DNA from: Plasmodium malariae
Lineage: Eukaryota > Apicomplexa > Aconoidasida > Haemosporida > Plasmodiidae
Reading direction: 5' to 3'
Assembly (NCBI RefSeq): GCF_900090045.1
Contig: NC_041787.1
Span: forward strand, 186,001-250,000
DNA: 64,000 nucleotides
Made by a program: the position numbers and the translations under genes. Within the stretch, counting starts at the first letter, position 1; each line of letters opens with the position of its first letter. This document shows, one piece after another, positions 48,843 to 59,867 of the stretch. The notes beneath the pieces were generated by a model. It was not told where the DNA came from and ran no database searches. It worked only from the letters and a program-made list of their open reading frames with translations.

Positions 48843-51531
48843 TTTATTTATGTTTAATCACATAGTTTATCATTAAAAAGATAGAGCTCACTTTTTTTTT
48901 TTTTTTCCTTTTTCATTCATATTTATATATTTATTTTTACCAAAAGGGGCAAAATTTATATATTTAATTTATATATATTGTATATGTAAACGTGTATTTA
49001 TATAAATGTTATAATATATATATAATATAGGAATATATGTATCTGTGCATTTATACATATATATATATAATATTGATGCATTATACTATATAATTACGTA
49101 TTATACATAAACATTTATGCATTAATACATGTATCTTTATACAGTTAAACGTACATAAAATTTTTAAATTACACTAAACGATTATGCATATATATATATA
49201 TATATATTATATATATGTATAAACGTACGTACATAAGCATTTAATCATTTACGCATATGTATTTTTGCTTTTATACATGTGTTTATGCGTTTATATATAA
49301 TTACGCATACTTGGTTATTTACATGCTTATATATTTATATATGTGTCAATAGTTTATGCTCATATGTATATATAAACTTTTAATTTTATAAAAAACTTAT
49401 AAAACCTCTTTTTTTAAGCTTTTTATCTTCCTTTTTTTTTTCGCTTAAAAAAATTGTATCTTTTTATGAAATATTTTAAATTATGAAGCTTTATGTTCTT
49501 GTATGTTCTTTTGCATTTTTTCACATAAGGTAAATCATACGCACATTTACAAGCTTGTATGCTTTATTAATTTTTTTTTTTTTTTGTAAAAACTGTATAA
49601 TCCTAATAAAACTAATGAACATAATAAGGAAATACTTTTTAAAGAATAGCAATAAAAAAGAAAAGAAAAAAAAAAAAAATGAAATCTAAGAAGTATTTAA
49701 ACATTATTCAAAAGTACATTACTACACTCATTTGAAATTATTTCCCATAGCCACATTTTAACATATATAAAGGTATTATATATAACAATTTAATTATACT
49801 GTTTGCACATTATTTTATAAAATCAATTGTTTTACACTACATAAAATTTTAACGTGTTTTAACTGTGTATTTATATAAATTGGGCAATTACATTACCTCC
49901 CCCCACCCCAAAAAGGAAACAAAACAAAACAAATTATTTAGTATAATTGAACGTGCGATTATACTGTTCTTTTCAAATATCATAGAATATTTTATGTATA
50001 AGTTTTACCTTTAAAAAAGAGTATAATATTTACCCGCATAAAAGAATATCGAAGAGTATATATATTTATATGTATGTATATCCATTATTACATCTTTTAT
50101 TGAAGAAACCATAACGTATTGAAGCTTTACACCTTTTATTTTTTTTCGTTCGAAGATTATTAGTAGTTTTCTAAAATTTATGTTCACATCTGATCTTGAT
50201 TGTAAAATAACATAAATATGAAATATATTGGTATTTTCAAAAATAAGCACATGTGTACGTACCTACATACCTACATACACACTTACATACATATCTGCTA
50301 ACGGATGATGTTAATTTTGAAATTTATGTATTTTATGTATTTTATGTGTTGTGTTTTAGGTTTTAATAGTACATTTGGTATGTAGCAAAAATATTTGTTA
50401 CATCCTTTAACAAATAATAAAATATCATAATGCTAATACTGTCTAAATTTTAACGAAACGATGTATTTAAAAATTATGTAAATTTGTAGATTTACAAAAA
50501 TTATGTAGTAGTAGTAATGTATATCATAAAATTATGCATATCCAATTTAAATAAAATATATAAAAAGGAATTATTTTACTCCCAAGAGTGCATATTTAAC
50601 GGGTCTAATATGTTTAATATAAATGGTTTTAACCGAAGTTACCAGGACGTTTTCAAGTATATACATATACATACAATATACATATACATACAATATAAAT
50701 ATATATATATATATATATATGTGTGTACATACTTACATATAAATAAGTGCTTTTATGTAGAGCTTAATTAGGTAAGGTTATGTCATTGATCACATTAGAA
50801 AGGTTGTAATAGCAGGATTATGTTTTCTCTCCTTTTATTCTTCAACTTTATTTTATCTTTTCATCAATCGGAAAAAAAAAAGAAAAAAAAGAATAAAGAA
50901 TAAAGAATGAAAGTGTAGAGTACCATATAGAAGTAAAAATAAAAGAATAATACAATAAGAAGGTATGAATTCAGAGCTAATTGGAAGATATACACTACAA
51001 TTAGTAAAGTTGTGTTCGCTTATTTTTAACTATATGATTTATTTCAAAAGATACAGCAGAAGAGGCGTGCACCTTTATATATTCCTTTTCATTTTGTAGC
51101 AGATATCTCATATTATTTATTTTTGCTTTTTTATCCCTCCATTTTTACTGTACCTCATATATATGTTTATGTATATATATTTACTTATTTATATACACCT
51201 CAAAATCAAACTAATTTTGTCTATTTTAATGTGTTGTTATGTACACAATACTTTATGCACTTTTTTGTAATAGTTAACAAAGGACGATATTTATTACATC
51301 TTTGCATATGTGCAAATGTGTAGCAAAATGAGGAACAGGGCTTTGCGTTTTCCGGTTTATGGTCACTGCAAATGTTTGCATATATGTACGAATGTATCTA
51401 TGTATGTATTTATATAAATACAAACACACACATGAATTCGTGTGCATATTGAGCATATGTAAACTTTAAATCATTGTGAAAAAGTGAAAAAATTAAACTG
51501 CATAACACTTGTATACATACATGTATGTGTA

Positions 51532-51565
<34 letters not shown>

Positions 51566-52979
51566 CATTTTGATAAGAAGTTTTCCTTTTCAACCTTTTT
51601 TTTGTCCAACATATCAGAATTAACTACTGAATATATTACACAATTTTAATTACATATTGTCAAAAAAAAAAATAATAAATTATTAAGATCTTTAAAAGGA
51701 AAATTTTTTGAATTAAAAGAGCGAAAAACTATATGAAATAAACTCTGCAAAATTATCTTTAAAGTAAAAAATAATTCTGACGCATAATAATAACCTTTAA
51801 ATACGCTTGGTAGCATGTTTTGAATGAAGTATAACATTACTCATGTACTTTCAAATAAAGGAGAATACTCAGTTATGTTATTAAATATCTCCTTTTATAT
51901 ATTTAACGGTAAAAAATGAAATTCAAATGAAACATTAGGGGAAAATATATAAAAAACCTGCATTCATAAAGGCATATTACATTCACAATGGTGTGTTACA
52001 TTCATAATGTTATGCCATTTTGTACTTAATTTTTTATTTACTTAAAATTATTCATTTTTAATATAAAAGCGGAAAAAAGAAAAGCTAATTTTTAAATAGT
52101 AATATTTTCATAAAAGACTTATTAATTATGTATATCGTTTCCGCGGAATATTTTACTAAAATGGACATATGAGAAATATGTACTTTTATTCCTTAAAAAA
52201 AAAAAGAAGAAATAAATAAATGAATATCCGGATAATACCAAAATGAATGCAAAATTTTCCTATGCACTTATTTTTACCTATAGTATTTGTAAGAACATAC
52301 AGAATATGAAGTTATGTAGGCACGTACAGCTGCGGCATCCATAGTACGTTTACATTGTATTGGTATATAATACATACATATACATATATTAACGTATTTA
52401 CATAGGTATACATATGCTGACACGTAAAATATTCAAACGTTTCTTGTATGTAAAAATAGCGTACAAACGAAGATTTTCGCTTTTTTGAATATATAAAAAA
52501 TTTTGAGAAACAAAAAAGTTTAAGAGTACTTAACACGATGGACATCTACACATTTAAAATTAAATTTTACAGTGATTTTGTGAAATTTATATATATATAT
52601 ACATATATATATTAGCACTTAATCCTTGCATTATCTCAATATTATAATATCATAAACAGACGATATCACGAAGACGAAACGTCATCATATAATTGCATAT
52701 ATAACCCTCGTTCTCATTTTATTTGTTATCTTATTTTTTATTTCCTTTTATATACACTATTATTCTTTATACTACTTCACCCTAAAAAAAATAGAGTCCT
52801 CTAAACTTGAAAGATCTGTCTACCTCATTACCATTTTGTTTTTCCCTTATGTGTAGAGAAAGGTACACAAGCACTGAGGAGAAAACAAAACAAAACAAAA
52901 CAAAGTGAATTAGCATAATGGATAAAAGGGAAAATGGTAAAAAGGAAAAATAGTAAATTGGTAAATGGCAAAATGGTAA

Positions 52980-53075
52980 AATGACAAAAAGGCAAAATGA
53001 CAAAAAGGCAAAATGACAAAAAGGCAAAATGACAAAAAGGCAAAATGACAAAAAGGCAAAATGACAAAAAGGCAA
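52980..53075. repeat. 16-bp minisatellite upstream of ORC1
   Basis: Six tandem copies of AATGACAAAAAGGCAA. They are flanked (52920-52980 and 53075-53125) by looser GGTAAAATGG and GGCAAAA units. On the other strand the array reads as a Phe/Leu/Cys/His-rich peptide in three frames, which explains three overlapping long open frames there. Confidence 0.88.
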
Positions 53076-53756
53076 AAAGGCAAAATGGCAAAAAGGCAAA
53101 ATGTTAAATGGTAATATGGCCAAATTACAATATAACAAAATGACGAAATATATTGTGCATACAAAAAAATAATTCCGAATTGAAATGCTCGCATACTCTC
53201 CTTAACCGTAAAAGCATACGCAAAATAAAAATGCGATTTTCAAAAAAATGTATGTTTTCTTTAGACTCCTTTTTTTTTTTTTTTTTTTTTTTTCTTATTA
53301 AACAATAATGTACTACTTATACTGTTATTTTTTAAATAAGAAGGATTAAAAACAAAGTCTAAAAAATTTTTCCATCTTATAATTTTACACCCTTGACTAT
53401 CATTAGTATCTCTACATTAATTTTCCATAATTTCCTCTTCCATTTTACATTAAAGGCGAAAACTATTTAGACTCTTATAACTTCGTAAAATGGTAAAACC
53501 AAGAAGCAGTAAAATGAAAGAACAGAAAATTATAACATTTTAAAATGTGACAATTAATGTTATTCTTATTTTTTTCTTCTTAAAAGCAACGCGATAATAA
53601 GCAATCTTTATGAATTTATTTTTATTTTTAAAATAAGAAAAATACGAAAAAGAAGAAGAAGAAGAAGAAGGAAAAAAAAAAAAAAAAAAAAAAAAGTTCT
53701 TAAGCAACACACATTTATGGTATTTTTTTTTTTTTATTTTAAAAAAAAAAAAAAAA

Positions 53757-56700
53757 ATGACTCCAAAAAAAAAATTTCATAGCTTTCATATGAATGATAA
53801 TGAAATTTTGAGTCCTACTAAAAAAGGCATAAAGTTAGATGTAAGCAAATTAAATATTTTGAATTTTCCAATAATTTCAAAAAACGAAGAGAAAAAAAGA
53901 ATAGATAAAAATAATATATCTGATTATAATAAAATAAGAAAAAGTACACAAGACTTTTACGTCGAAGTACAAGAACCCAATGACAATACTAAAATTACAA
54001 CTAACAGTGATAGTTCTAGCAGTAGTAGTAGTAGTACTAATACTAGCACAGTTATAAAAAAAAAAAAAAAAAAAGAAAAATATAATTTTGACGAATCGTC
54101 TTCCTCTGTATATACCTCCTCCTTCTGCTCTTCCTCCTCTTCTGCTTTTTCTTCCGATTCTTTGCAAAGCAATTTATTGAAAAGTTACAGTAATACATCA
54201 AACAAGGGAGAGACAAAATTGATAACAGAAAATAGTGATAATAGAATATACGATAATATGAGGAGATCTCCAAGAATACTAAACGCAAATCAATATAATA
54301 GAACAGTAAAGAATGACAATAAGGATAAGAATGCACAATTGGTAACAGAAAAAAAAAAAATGTACCCAAAAAGAAACAAAGACCATAACAACAACCATAA
54401 TAACGATAAACGTATTTCAGCTAGCACAATAAAGGATAAAAAAAATAATAATAACACTACAAACAATGTAAAAATTTCAAAAAATGAAGAAAAGAAAGCA
54501 TCTATCAGGTCTCGCTCGAGTGTATTAGCAAAGCGAAAAAGTGATAGTCTTTTCAAAGGATCAGAGGAACATCAACCCAACGGGAAAAGGACAAAAATGG
54601 GCACCAATCATATCAGTGATACTAACAATTATGATAGAAACAATAATAATAGTAATAATAACAGGAGTGGTCCAAATAAACAAGTAACAACCGAAAAGAC
54701 GAACAGAAATTCAAATGAAAGCAGAGGAAAAAACAAGGAATTTTCGGAAGAAGAAGTAACAAAATTGATTAGTCGCTATTCCATTACAGTGGTAGAAGAA
54801 AACAGCTGTGAGTATCAAGACGGCATAATATATGAAAGTATAGTCATAAATAAGGTGCAGTATTCAATATGTGATGATGTTATGATATTTTGTGCAAACA
54901 AAGATGAGAAGAAAAAAAATACAAAAAGCTACATATTGAAAAAAGGGAAAATTTCAGGTTTTTATAAAAATCTCACAAGTAAAAACCTGCAAGTCGAAAT
55001 ATGCCTATACTACGATATGTATGATGATATATATATAAAAGAATTGGAAAAAATACAAAAATCAAGAAGGAGTAAAGGATATTTTGAAGAATTTCTAGAT
55101 GAGAAAACAAGGGATATTTACCTATTAGGAAATGTAGAATTTAAAATAGTAGATGCAAATTTAATTTTTAAAAAGGTACATGTATATAATGAAAAAAACT
55201 TTTTTGAAAAAGCACTTTTATCAAATCAAGGGAAAGACAAGTTTTTGTGTACCCATTATTTAAAAGAACGAGAAGATAAGTTATGTGAGATACAAAATGA
55301 AGATCATTGGGATAATTTAGTACTTGGGTCGAGTGATTTATATTACTACTTTTCAAATAATAAAAAAAGTAGTACTAAAAATAAATCGCTTAAACTTATA
55401 ATAGACAAGTTAAAAATTAATGAAATGTTTGAATTAGGTGAAAATAAAAAAGGAGGTACACCTAAAAAATCTAGCACAACTACACATGCTAAGACTAAAT
55501 ATTATGAAAGCAAAATTGATAGTAAGGCAAAAACTACTACTCATACTAATGGAAAGAAGAAGGATCTTACTGCTGATTTCAAGAACTTAATAAAACAAGA
55601 CCAAGAAAATTATTACATCAATCTGTTAAGTAATATAAAAGATCCTACTGATAAAGCAATTAGAATGATGCAGTTAGATGTTGTCCCAAAATATTTACCA
55701 TGCAGAGAAAAAGAAATAAAAGAAGTCCATGAATTTCTGGAATCTGGTATAAAACAAGAAGGTAGTAATCAAATATTATATATAAGTGGTATGCCAGGTA
55801 CTGGAAAAACAGCTACAGTATATAGTGTAATTCAGTTATTACAAAATAAAAGCAAACAAAAATATTTACCTCCATTTAATGTATTCGAAATCAACGGAAT
55901 GAATGTTGTACATCCAAATGCAGCATATCAAGTATTTTATAAACAACTATTTAATAAGAAACCACCGAATGCTTTAAATTCATTTAAAATTATTGATAGA
56001 TTATTTAACAGGAATCAGAAAGATAATCGAAATGTTTCTATTTTAATTATTGATGAAATAGATTACTTAATTACTAAAACACAAAAGGTACTTTTTACTC
56101 TTTTCGACTGGCCTACAAAAGTAAATAGTAAACTTGTGCTAATAGCTATTTCAAATACCATGGATTTACCTGAACGCTTAATACCGAGGTGCAGATCCCG
56201 TTTAGCTTTTGGTCGCTTAGTCTTTAGTCCATATAAAGGAGATGAAATTGAAAAAATTATAAAAGAGAGATTGGAAAACTGTAAAGAAATAATCGATCAT
56301 ACAGCCATCCAATTATGTGCAAGAAAAGTAGCAAATGTTTCAGGGGATATTAGAAAAGCATTACAAATATGTAGAAAAGCTTTTGAAAATAAACGAGGTC
56401 AAAAAATTGTACCAAGAGATATTACAGAAGCAACCAACCAGTTATTCGATTCACCATTAACTCATGCAATTAATTATTTACCTTGGGCTTTTAAAACATT
56501 CCTTACTTGTATTATTATAGAATTAAGAATGCTAAATGAGTTTATCATACCATATAAAAAGGTTGTTAACAGATACAAAGTAATGATCGAAACTAGTGGA
56601 AAATATATAGGCATGTGCAGTGATAACGAGTTATTTAAAATCATGCTAGACAAACTTGTAAAAATGGGCATCTTACTAATTAGACCATATATACCTTTAG

Positions 56701-56915
56701 AAAATTTAAACAAAAATAAATCTAAAGAATCACTACTAGGTTTTAATGAATCATCCAAAAAAACAGCTGAAAATAAATCTTCAAAAACGCAGGTTAACGC
56801 AGAAATTGATAAAGAATCGGGGGATATGGGATTAGAACTTAATGTCGAAACGCAGTTAATCATTACAGCACTTATGAAAGACTCCGAGTGTTCCAAGAAG
56901 TTAAATTTTTACTAA
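53757..56915 (+). CDS. ORC1: Origin recognition complex subunit 1
   Basis: AAA+ ATPase of the replication initiator, 1,052 residues, single exon. Residues 1-330 are Asn/Ser/Lys low complexity with basic clusters fit for nuclear import. Residues about 355-505 look like a BAH module (QYSICDDVMIFCANKDE, a VEICLYY strand, then a block with EFKIVDANLIFKK). The AAA+ core starts near residue 640. Walker A is GMPGTGKTA (about 678) and Walker B is ILIIDEIDYL (about 763). Sensor 1 is IAISNTMDLPERLIPRC, with the Arg-finger segment RSRL after it; sensor 2 is GDIRKALQIC. A winged-helix region follows (about 905-1052). QKVLFTLF resembles a PCNA-binding PIP box but lies inside the AAA+ fold. In P. falciparum, ORC1 also takes part in telomere-proximal silencing. 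The first ATG lies directly after a 16-A run. The call is certain for the C-terminal two thirds. Confidence 0.97.
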   Translation: MTPKKKFHSFHMNDNEILSPTKKGIKLDVSKLNILNFPIISKNEEKKRIDKNNISDYNKIRKSTQDFYVEVQEPNDNTKITTNSDSSSSSSSSTNTSTVIKKKKKKEKYNFDESSSSVYTSSFCSSSSSAFSSDSLQSNLLKSYSNTSNKGETKLITENSDNRIYDNMRRSPRILNANQYNRTVKNDNKDKNAQLVTEKKKMYPKRNKDHNNNHNNDKRISASTIKDKKNNNNTTNNVKISKNEEKKASIRSRSSVLAKRKSDSLFKGSEEHQPNGKRTKMGTNHISDTNNYDRNNNNSNNNRSGPNKQVTTEKTNRNSNESRGKNKEFSEEEVTKLISRYSITVVEENSCEYQDGIIYESIVINKVQYSICDDVMIFCANKDEKKKNTKSYILKKGKISGFYKNLTSKNLQVEICLYYDMYDDIYIKELEKIQKSRRSKGYFEEFLDEKTRDIYLLGNVEFKIVDANLIFKKVHVYNEKNFFEKALLSNQGKDKFLCTHYLKEREDKLCEIQNEDHWDNLVLGSSDLYYYFSNNKKSSTKNKSLKLIIDKLKINEMFELGENKKGGTPKKSSTTTHAKTKYYESKIDSKAKTTTHTNGKKKDLTADFKNLIKQDQENYYINLLSNIKDPTDKAIRMMQLDVVPKYLPCREKEIKEVHEFLESGIKQEGSNQILYISGMPGTGKTATVYSVIQLLQNKSKQKYLPPFNVFEINGMNVVHPNAAYQVFYKQLFNKKPPNALNSFKIIDRLFNRNQKDNRNVSILIIDEIDYLITKTQKVLFTLFDWPTKVNSKLVLIAISNTMDLPERLIPRCRSRLAFGRLVFSPYKGDEIEKIIKERLENCKEIIDHTAIQLCARKVANVSGDIRKALQICRKAFENKRGQKIVPRDITEATNQLFDSPLTHAINYLPWAFKTFLTCIIIELRMLNEFIIPYKKVVNRYKVMIETSGKYIGMCSDNELFKIMLDKLVKMGILLIRPYIPLENLNKNKSKESLLGFNESSKKTAENKSSKTQVNAEIDKESGDMGLELNVETQLIITALMKDSECSKKLNFY

Positions 56916-57355
56916 CCTTTTTGCTGCATCCAAGCTAAAAAGTCAACTAGCCTTTTTTTTTTTTTTTTTTAAACAACAAAAATGTGAATTCCTCATTAGG
57001 CCTTCCTTTTTTTATTCCCCCTATCTGCAAACATTTTTCGTAAATGCGTAAAATTATGTAATAACACGCTTCTTCATTGTTTATGTATTTCGAACATCCA
57101 TAAAGACCTGTTGACAACTTATAAAATTATGCAGAGGTATAGAAGCTATTTTTGTGCTTATGGTAAAGTAGTATTTACAAGTTTTAAAAAAATAAAAAAA
57201 CATATACGCAAAATGGTGCCAAAAATGTTGTTCTTCTTTGTGCACATTTTTTATAACAAAAAAAAAAGGAAAAAATAAAAAAAGAAGAGGTTATCATATA
57301 CCCTTTCGTTAAGCTTTTTTTTTCGTATTTTCTTTATCTTATCCTGGAAGAATTA
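56916..57355. other. Convergent intergenic region, no gene seen
   Basis: 440 bp between the stop codons of ORC1 (plus) and the small charged gene (minus). It contains a 20-T run near 56953 and short purine-rich runs near 57255-57290. Nothing coding is supported. Confidence 0.6.
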
Positions 57356-58124
57356 TCACTTTCTTTGGTTCTTTCTTTTCTTTACATAGTCAACTTTTTT
57401 TGTTATTGATGTTTCATTTTCATCGGATTCGTCGCTGCTTTCTACTATCCTTTTCTTCCTAACCTGAAAAAAGGAAAAAGGAGCTAAAAATTTTTCTAAA
57501 ACACATGAAAAAAAAAAAAAATGCAAAAGCAAAGGCAAGAACAAGAGCAGAACATAAGACATATATTACATGCATATCATATGTACACATTCAATGTATG
57601 CATATCTGGTCAAATATTTTAAAGGAAAAATTTTTGCTACAAATATGCAAAATTATTTTTGCTCTCCCGACAACAGTCACGATTAGCGGCATAAAGCATA
57701 TGCCTTCCATTTTTCCATATTTCCATTTATCCTTTTTTTTTTTTCTTTCAAAAAATAATCTTACACTTAGATTAATGAACATATTCCTGTTATTTCCTTT
57801 TTGAAAATTTCCACATCTTTTATTTTTATCATTATGAGCTAATTTTTTTTTTAAAATAATATTCTTAATGTTGTCTATTCCTAGATTAGTTTCTTTCTTA
57901 TTAATATTATTATTTTGACTACTTTTTGTAATAGTAGCTTTATGGTTCTTTTGTGTTTTATTTTTTTCATTTATCTGAAAAATGACGTCAAGTTCTTCTT
58001 CCTCTTCTTCTTCCTCCTTTTCTTCCTCAATGTATGCATCATACTTATTACATTCCTTGTAATTATTATCAATTTTCTTGATAAGTTCATCGGCATCCTT
58101 TCCCTCTACATACTCGATGTTCAT
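57356..58124 (-). CDS. Small charged protein of unknown function, 2 exons
   Basis: Exons 58124-57765 and 57463-57356 join in phase at a GTAAGA donor and a CAG acceptor to give 155 residues. I do not recognise a domain. The sequence has an N-terminal acidic block (seven consecutive Glu near residue 38), a Lys/Asn-rich middle and a basic tail. The tail contains RKKRIVESSDESDENE, where Ser-Asp/Glu sites resemble casein kinase 2 targets next to a nuclear-localisation-like cluster. Composition suggests a nuclear or nucleolar protein, but this is only inference. It starts 897 bp from the divergent SRP14 start. The well-formed splice sites and the similar composition of both exons support a real gene. 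Confidence 0.62.
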
Positions 58125-59020
58125 TTTGTTTTACTAACACGCTAGCAGAGGGATATTCCATGTAAACTGGGCATATCAAAACATATCAACACTTAAACTT
58201 AAACAGGAATACATGCAAACATGCGTACGTATAAGCATATATATTGTATACATAAACTATTATATTAAGTTTGCCTTGTTCATAAAAAACAATTGGACCA
58301 TTTAGGACGTTTAAATGGAATTCTTATTTAACAGTTCCTGCCTTTTAAAAACATTCTTTTATTAAACTATAAGAAACGTAAGCTTTATTTTATTTTATTT
58401 TATTATTATTTTTTTTTATTTCATTTACTTCGTTTAGTTGCAACTTGCAATTCAACTCATTCGTTGTAATTCCGGTAACTTCATTTCATTTCATTTCATT
58501 TCATTTATTTATTTATTTATTTATTTTTTTTCTTTTGTAGGGATAGGCACTCAAATATTTTTCTTTATAAAATTGTTTAGTGGTTAAGCATAACGCCATT
58601 CTTTTTTCTTTTTTTTGTTTTTTATTTATTTGTTTTTATTTTTCATTTTTTGTATTTTTTTAAATGCGCAATTAATTAAAACTAATTTATCCTCTGCTGA
58701 AGCTATAGCTTTTTTTTTTTCAACTTCCATTTCTTTGACACTCTTATATATTAAAATACCAATGTTAGTGTATTTTTTCAAATTTTAATTTTGTTTACAT
58801 ATTTGCAGTATTAACAGATATATAATGTAATTCCCATTCTTTCGAGTTTTATTCCTTTTTTTATTTATTTATTTTTTTTTTCTTAAGATATTATATAAAT
58901 TTTGGATAGTACATTCTTAATATATGTACTGTGCACATACCTAACTTAGTTAAAAGTAATATTGTATGCCATTAATTTTTATTCCCTTATCAAACATTAA
59001 ATAAAAAGAAAAAAAAAAAG
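58125..59020. other. Divergent promoter region, no gene seen
   Basis: About 900 bp between the divergent starts of the small charged gene and SRP14. It carries T-rich pentanucleotide and tetranucleotide repeats (TTTCA and TTTA units near 58480-58525) and other poly-T tracts. Nothing coding is supported. Confidence 0.6.
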
Positions 59021-59867
59021 ATGGTTTTACTAAGCAATAGCTTATTTATTGAAGAGTTCAGAAAGCTATGTGCGCAGGACAAAGAGGAGGGGAAAACTTC
59101 CATTTGGCTAACCATGAAAAAAGGTAATAATATAAAGTTAATGCTAATATGTAACATTTTTCCAATCAATAGTTTTTAAAAAAAAAAAAAAAAAGTTTTA
59201 TGTTTGTCAATATGAATTGGCATACGTTGTAGAATATTGAGTGGTTGTCATGTGCGCCCATTGGGGCTTTTCTATGTGCTGATATAAATCTAAACATAAC
59301 TGTGTACATATACATATACGTATGTCAATGACACATGTACGTGCATTATATATATGTGTGCACACACATTTAAGAAAAATTTCTTTTTTTTTTTTTTTTT
59401 TTTTCTGCTGCATTTTGCAATGTCAACCAATGCAGTCAAACGAAGCGATATAAAAATTTGTGCTACAAAAAAAGGGCCAACAGAAAAAATCAAAAAAAAA
59501 AATAACAAAGAGAACATGAAAACGAATAAGAAATATATTTGTTTGATTAGAGCAACTGATGGGAAAAAAGAAAAAATATCCACACATGTGTACGATAACG
59601 TACTTAACTTTTCTCAAGAATTAAACAACATCATAAAAGGTTAAACGTTCTGTGAAGATCCCTCCGTTATGCGGTTATGCCGTTATGCGGTTATGCCGTT
59701 ATGCGGTTATGCTGTTATGCGGTTATGCTGTTATGCCGTTATAATGTTATGCCGCTGTACATTTATTTTATTTTATATATAAATTTTTTTTTTTTCATTT
59801 ACTAACCTTTTTTAAAGTAATAGAAGAGGGAAAATTTGAAAAAGAACAGAAATCGAAAAGTCCCTAA
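59021..59867 (+). CDS. SRP14: Signal recognition particle 14-kDa subunit, 3 exons
   Basis: Part of the SRP Alu domain, which with SRP9 slows elongation while the ribosome is brought to the ER. Exons 59021-59123, 59436-59639 and 59818-59867 are in phase and give 118 residues. The N-terminus MVLLSNSLFIEEFRKLC matches the family's MVLL....F...L..L. TSIWLTMKKVKR bridges the first intron. The second exon ends with ICLIRATDGKKEKISTHV (family CL.RA..GK.KISTVV). The short last exon supplies the tail VIEEGKFEKEQKSKSP. Asn/Lys-rich padding replaces the loop between the strands. Intron 2 contains an unusual GC-rich minisatellite. The identification is strong. Confidence 0.93.
59666..59755. repeat. 8-bp GC-rich minisatellite in SRP14 intron 2
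   Basis: About eleven copies of C[C/G/T]GTTATG in tandem. They lie inside the intron 59640-59817, starting about 26 bp after the donor and ending about 60 bp before the acceptor. With roughly half G+C, it stands out sharply from the surrounding intron sequence. Confidence 0.88.

Larger units (their letters stand above)
47563..53756. other. 6.2-kb gene-free divergent region
   Basis: This is the longest gene-free interval here, between the divergent HMGB and ORC1 starts. The part at 47800-49350 is almost pure A+T with (TA)n blocks. From 49350 to 52900 the sequence is more mixed but no open frame has conserved or codon-like character. A minisatellite lies at 52980-53075. Poly-A/T runs and a GAA repeat (53650-53672) precede ORC1. 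I found no tRNA-like or snRNA-like element by eye. It must contain both promoters and long leaders. Confidence 0.55.

Noticed and set aside
48480..48850. Candidate centromere because of near-pure A+T
   Set aside because: Plasmodium centromeres are about 2 kb of extreme A+T with a repeat core. This block is a few hundred bp, is made of simple (TA)n and lies next to ordinary promoters. The syntenic chromosome arm position also does not fit.
50517..50771. Open frame of 84 codons in the HMGB-ORC1 gap with mixed composition
   Set aside because: The first half looks less repetitive than its surroundings, but it has no recognisable homology, no supporting exon partner, and ends in TA-repeat-derived Tyr/Ile.
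52782..53194. Three overlapping Cys/His/Phe/Leu-rich frames on the minus strand, resembling a metal-binding or membrane protein
   Set aside because: They arise from the 16-bp minisatellite, whose unit is stop-free in three frames. There is no conserved sequence outside the repeat.
56074..56097. PIP box QKVLFTLF in ORC1 as a functional PCNA-binding site
   Set aside because: It lies within the AAA+ core just after Walker B, where it is probably buried. I mention it only as a resemblance.
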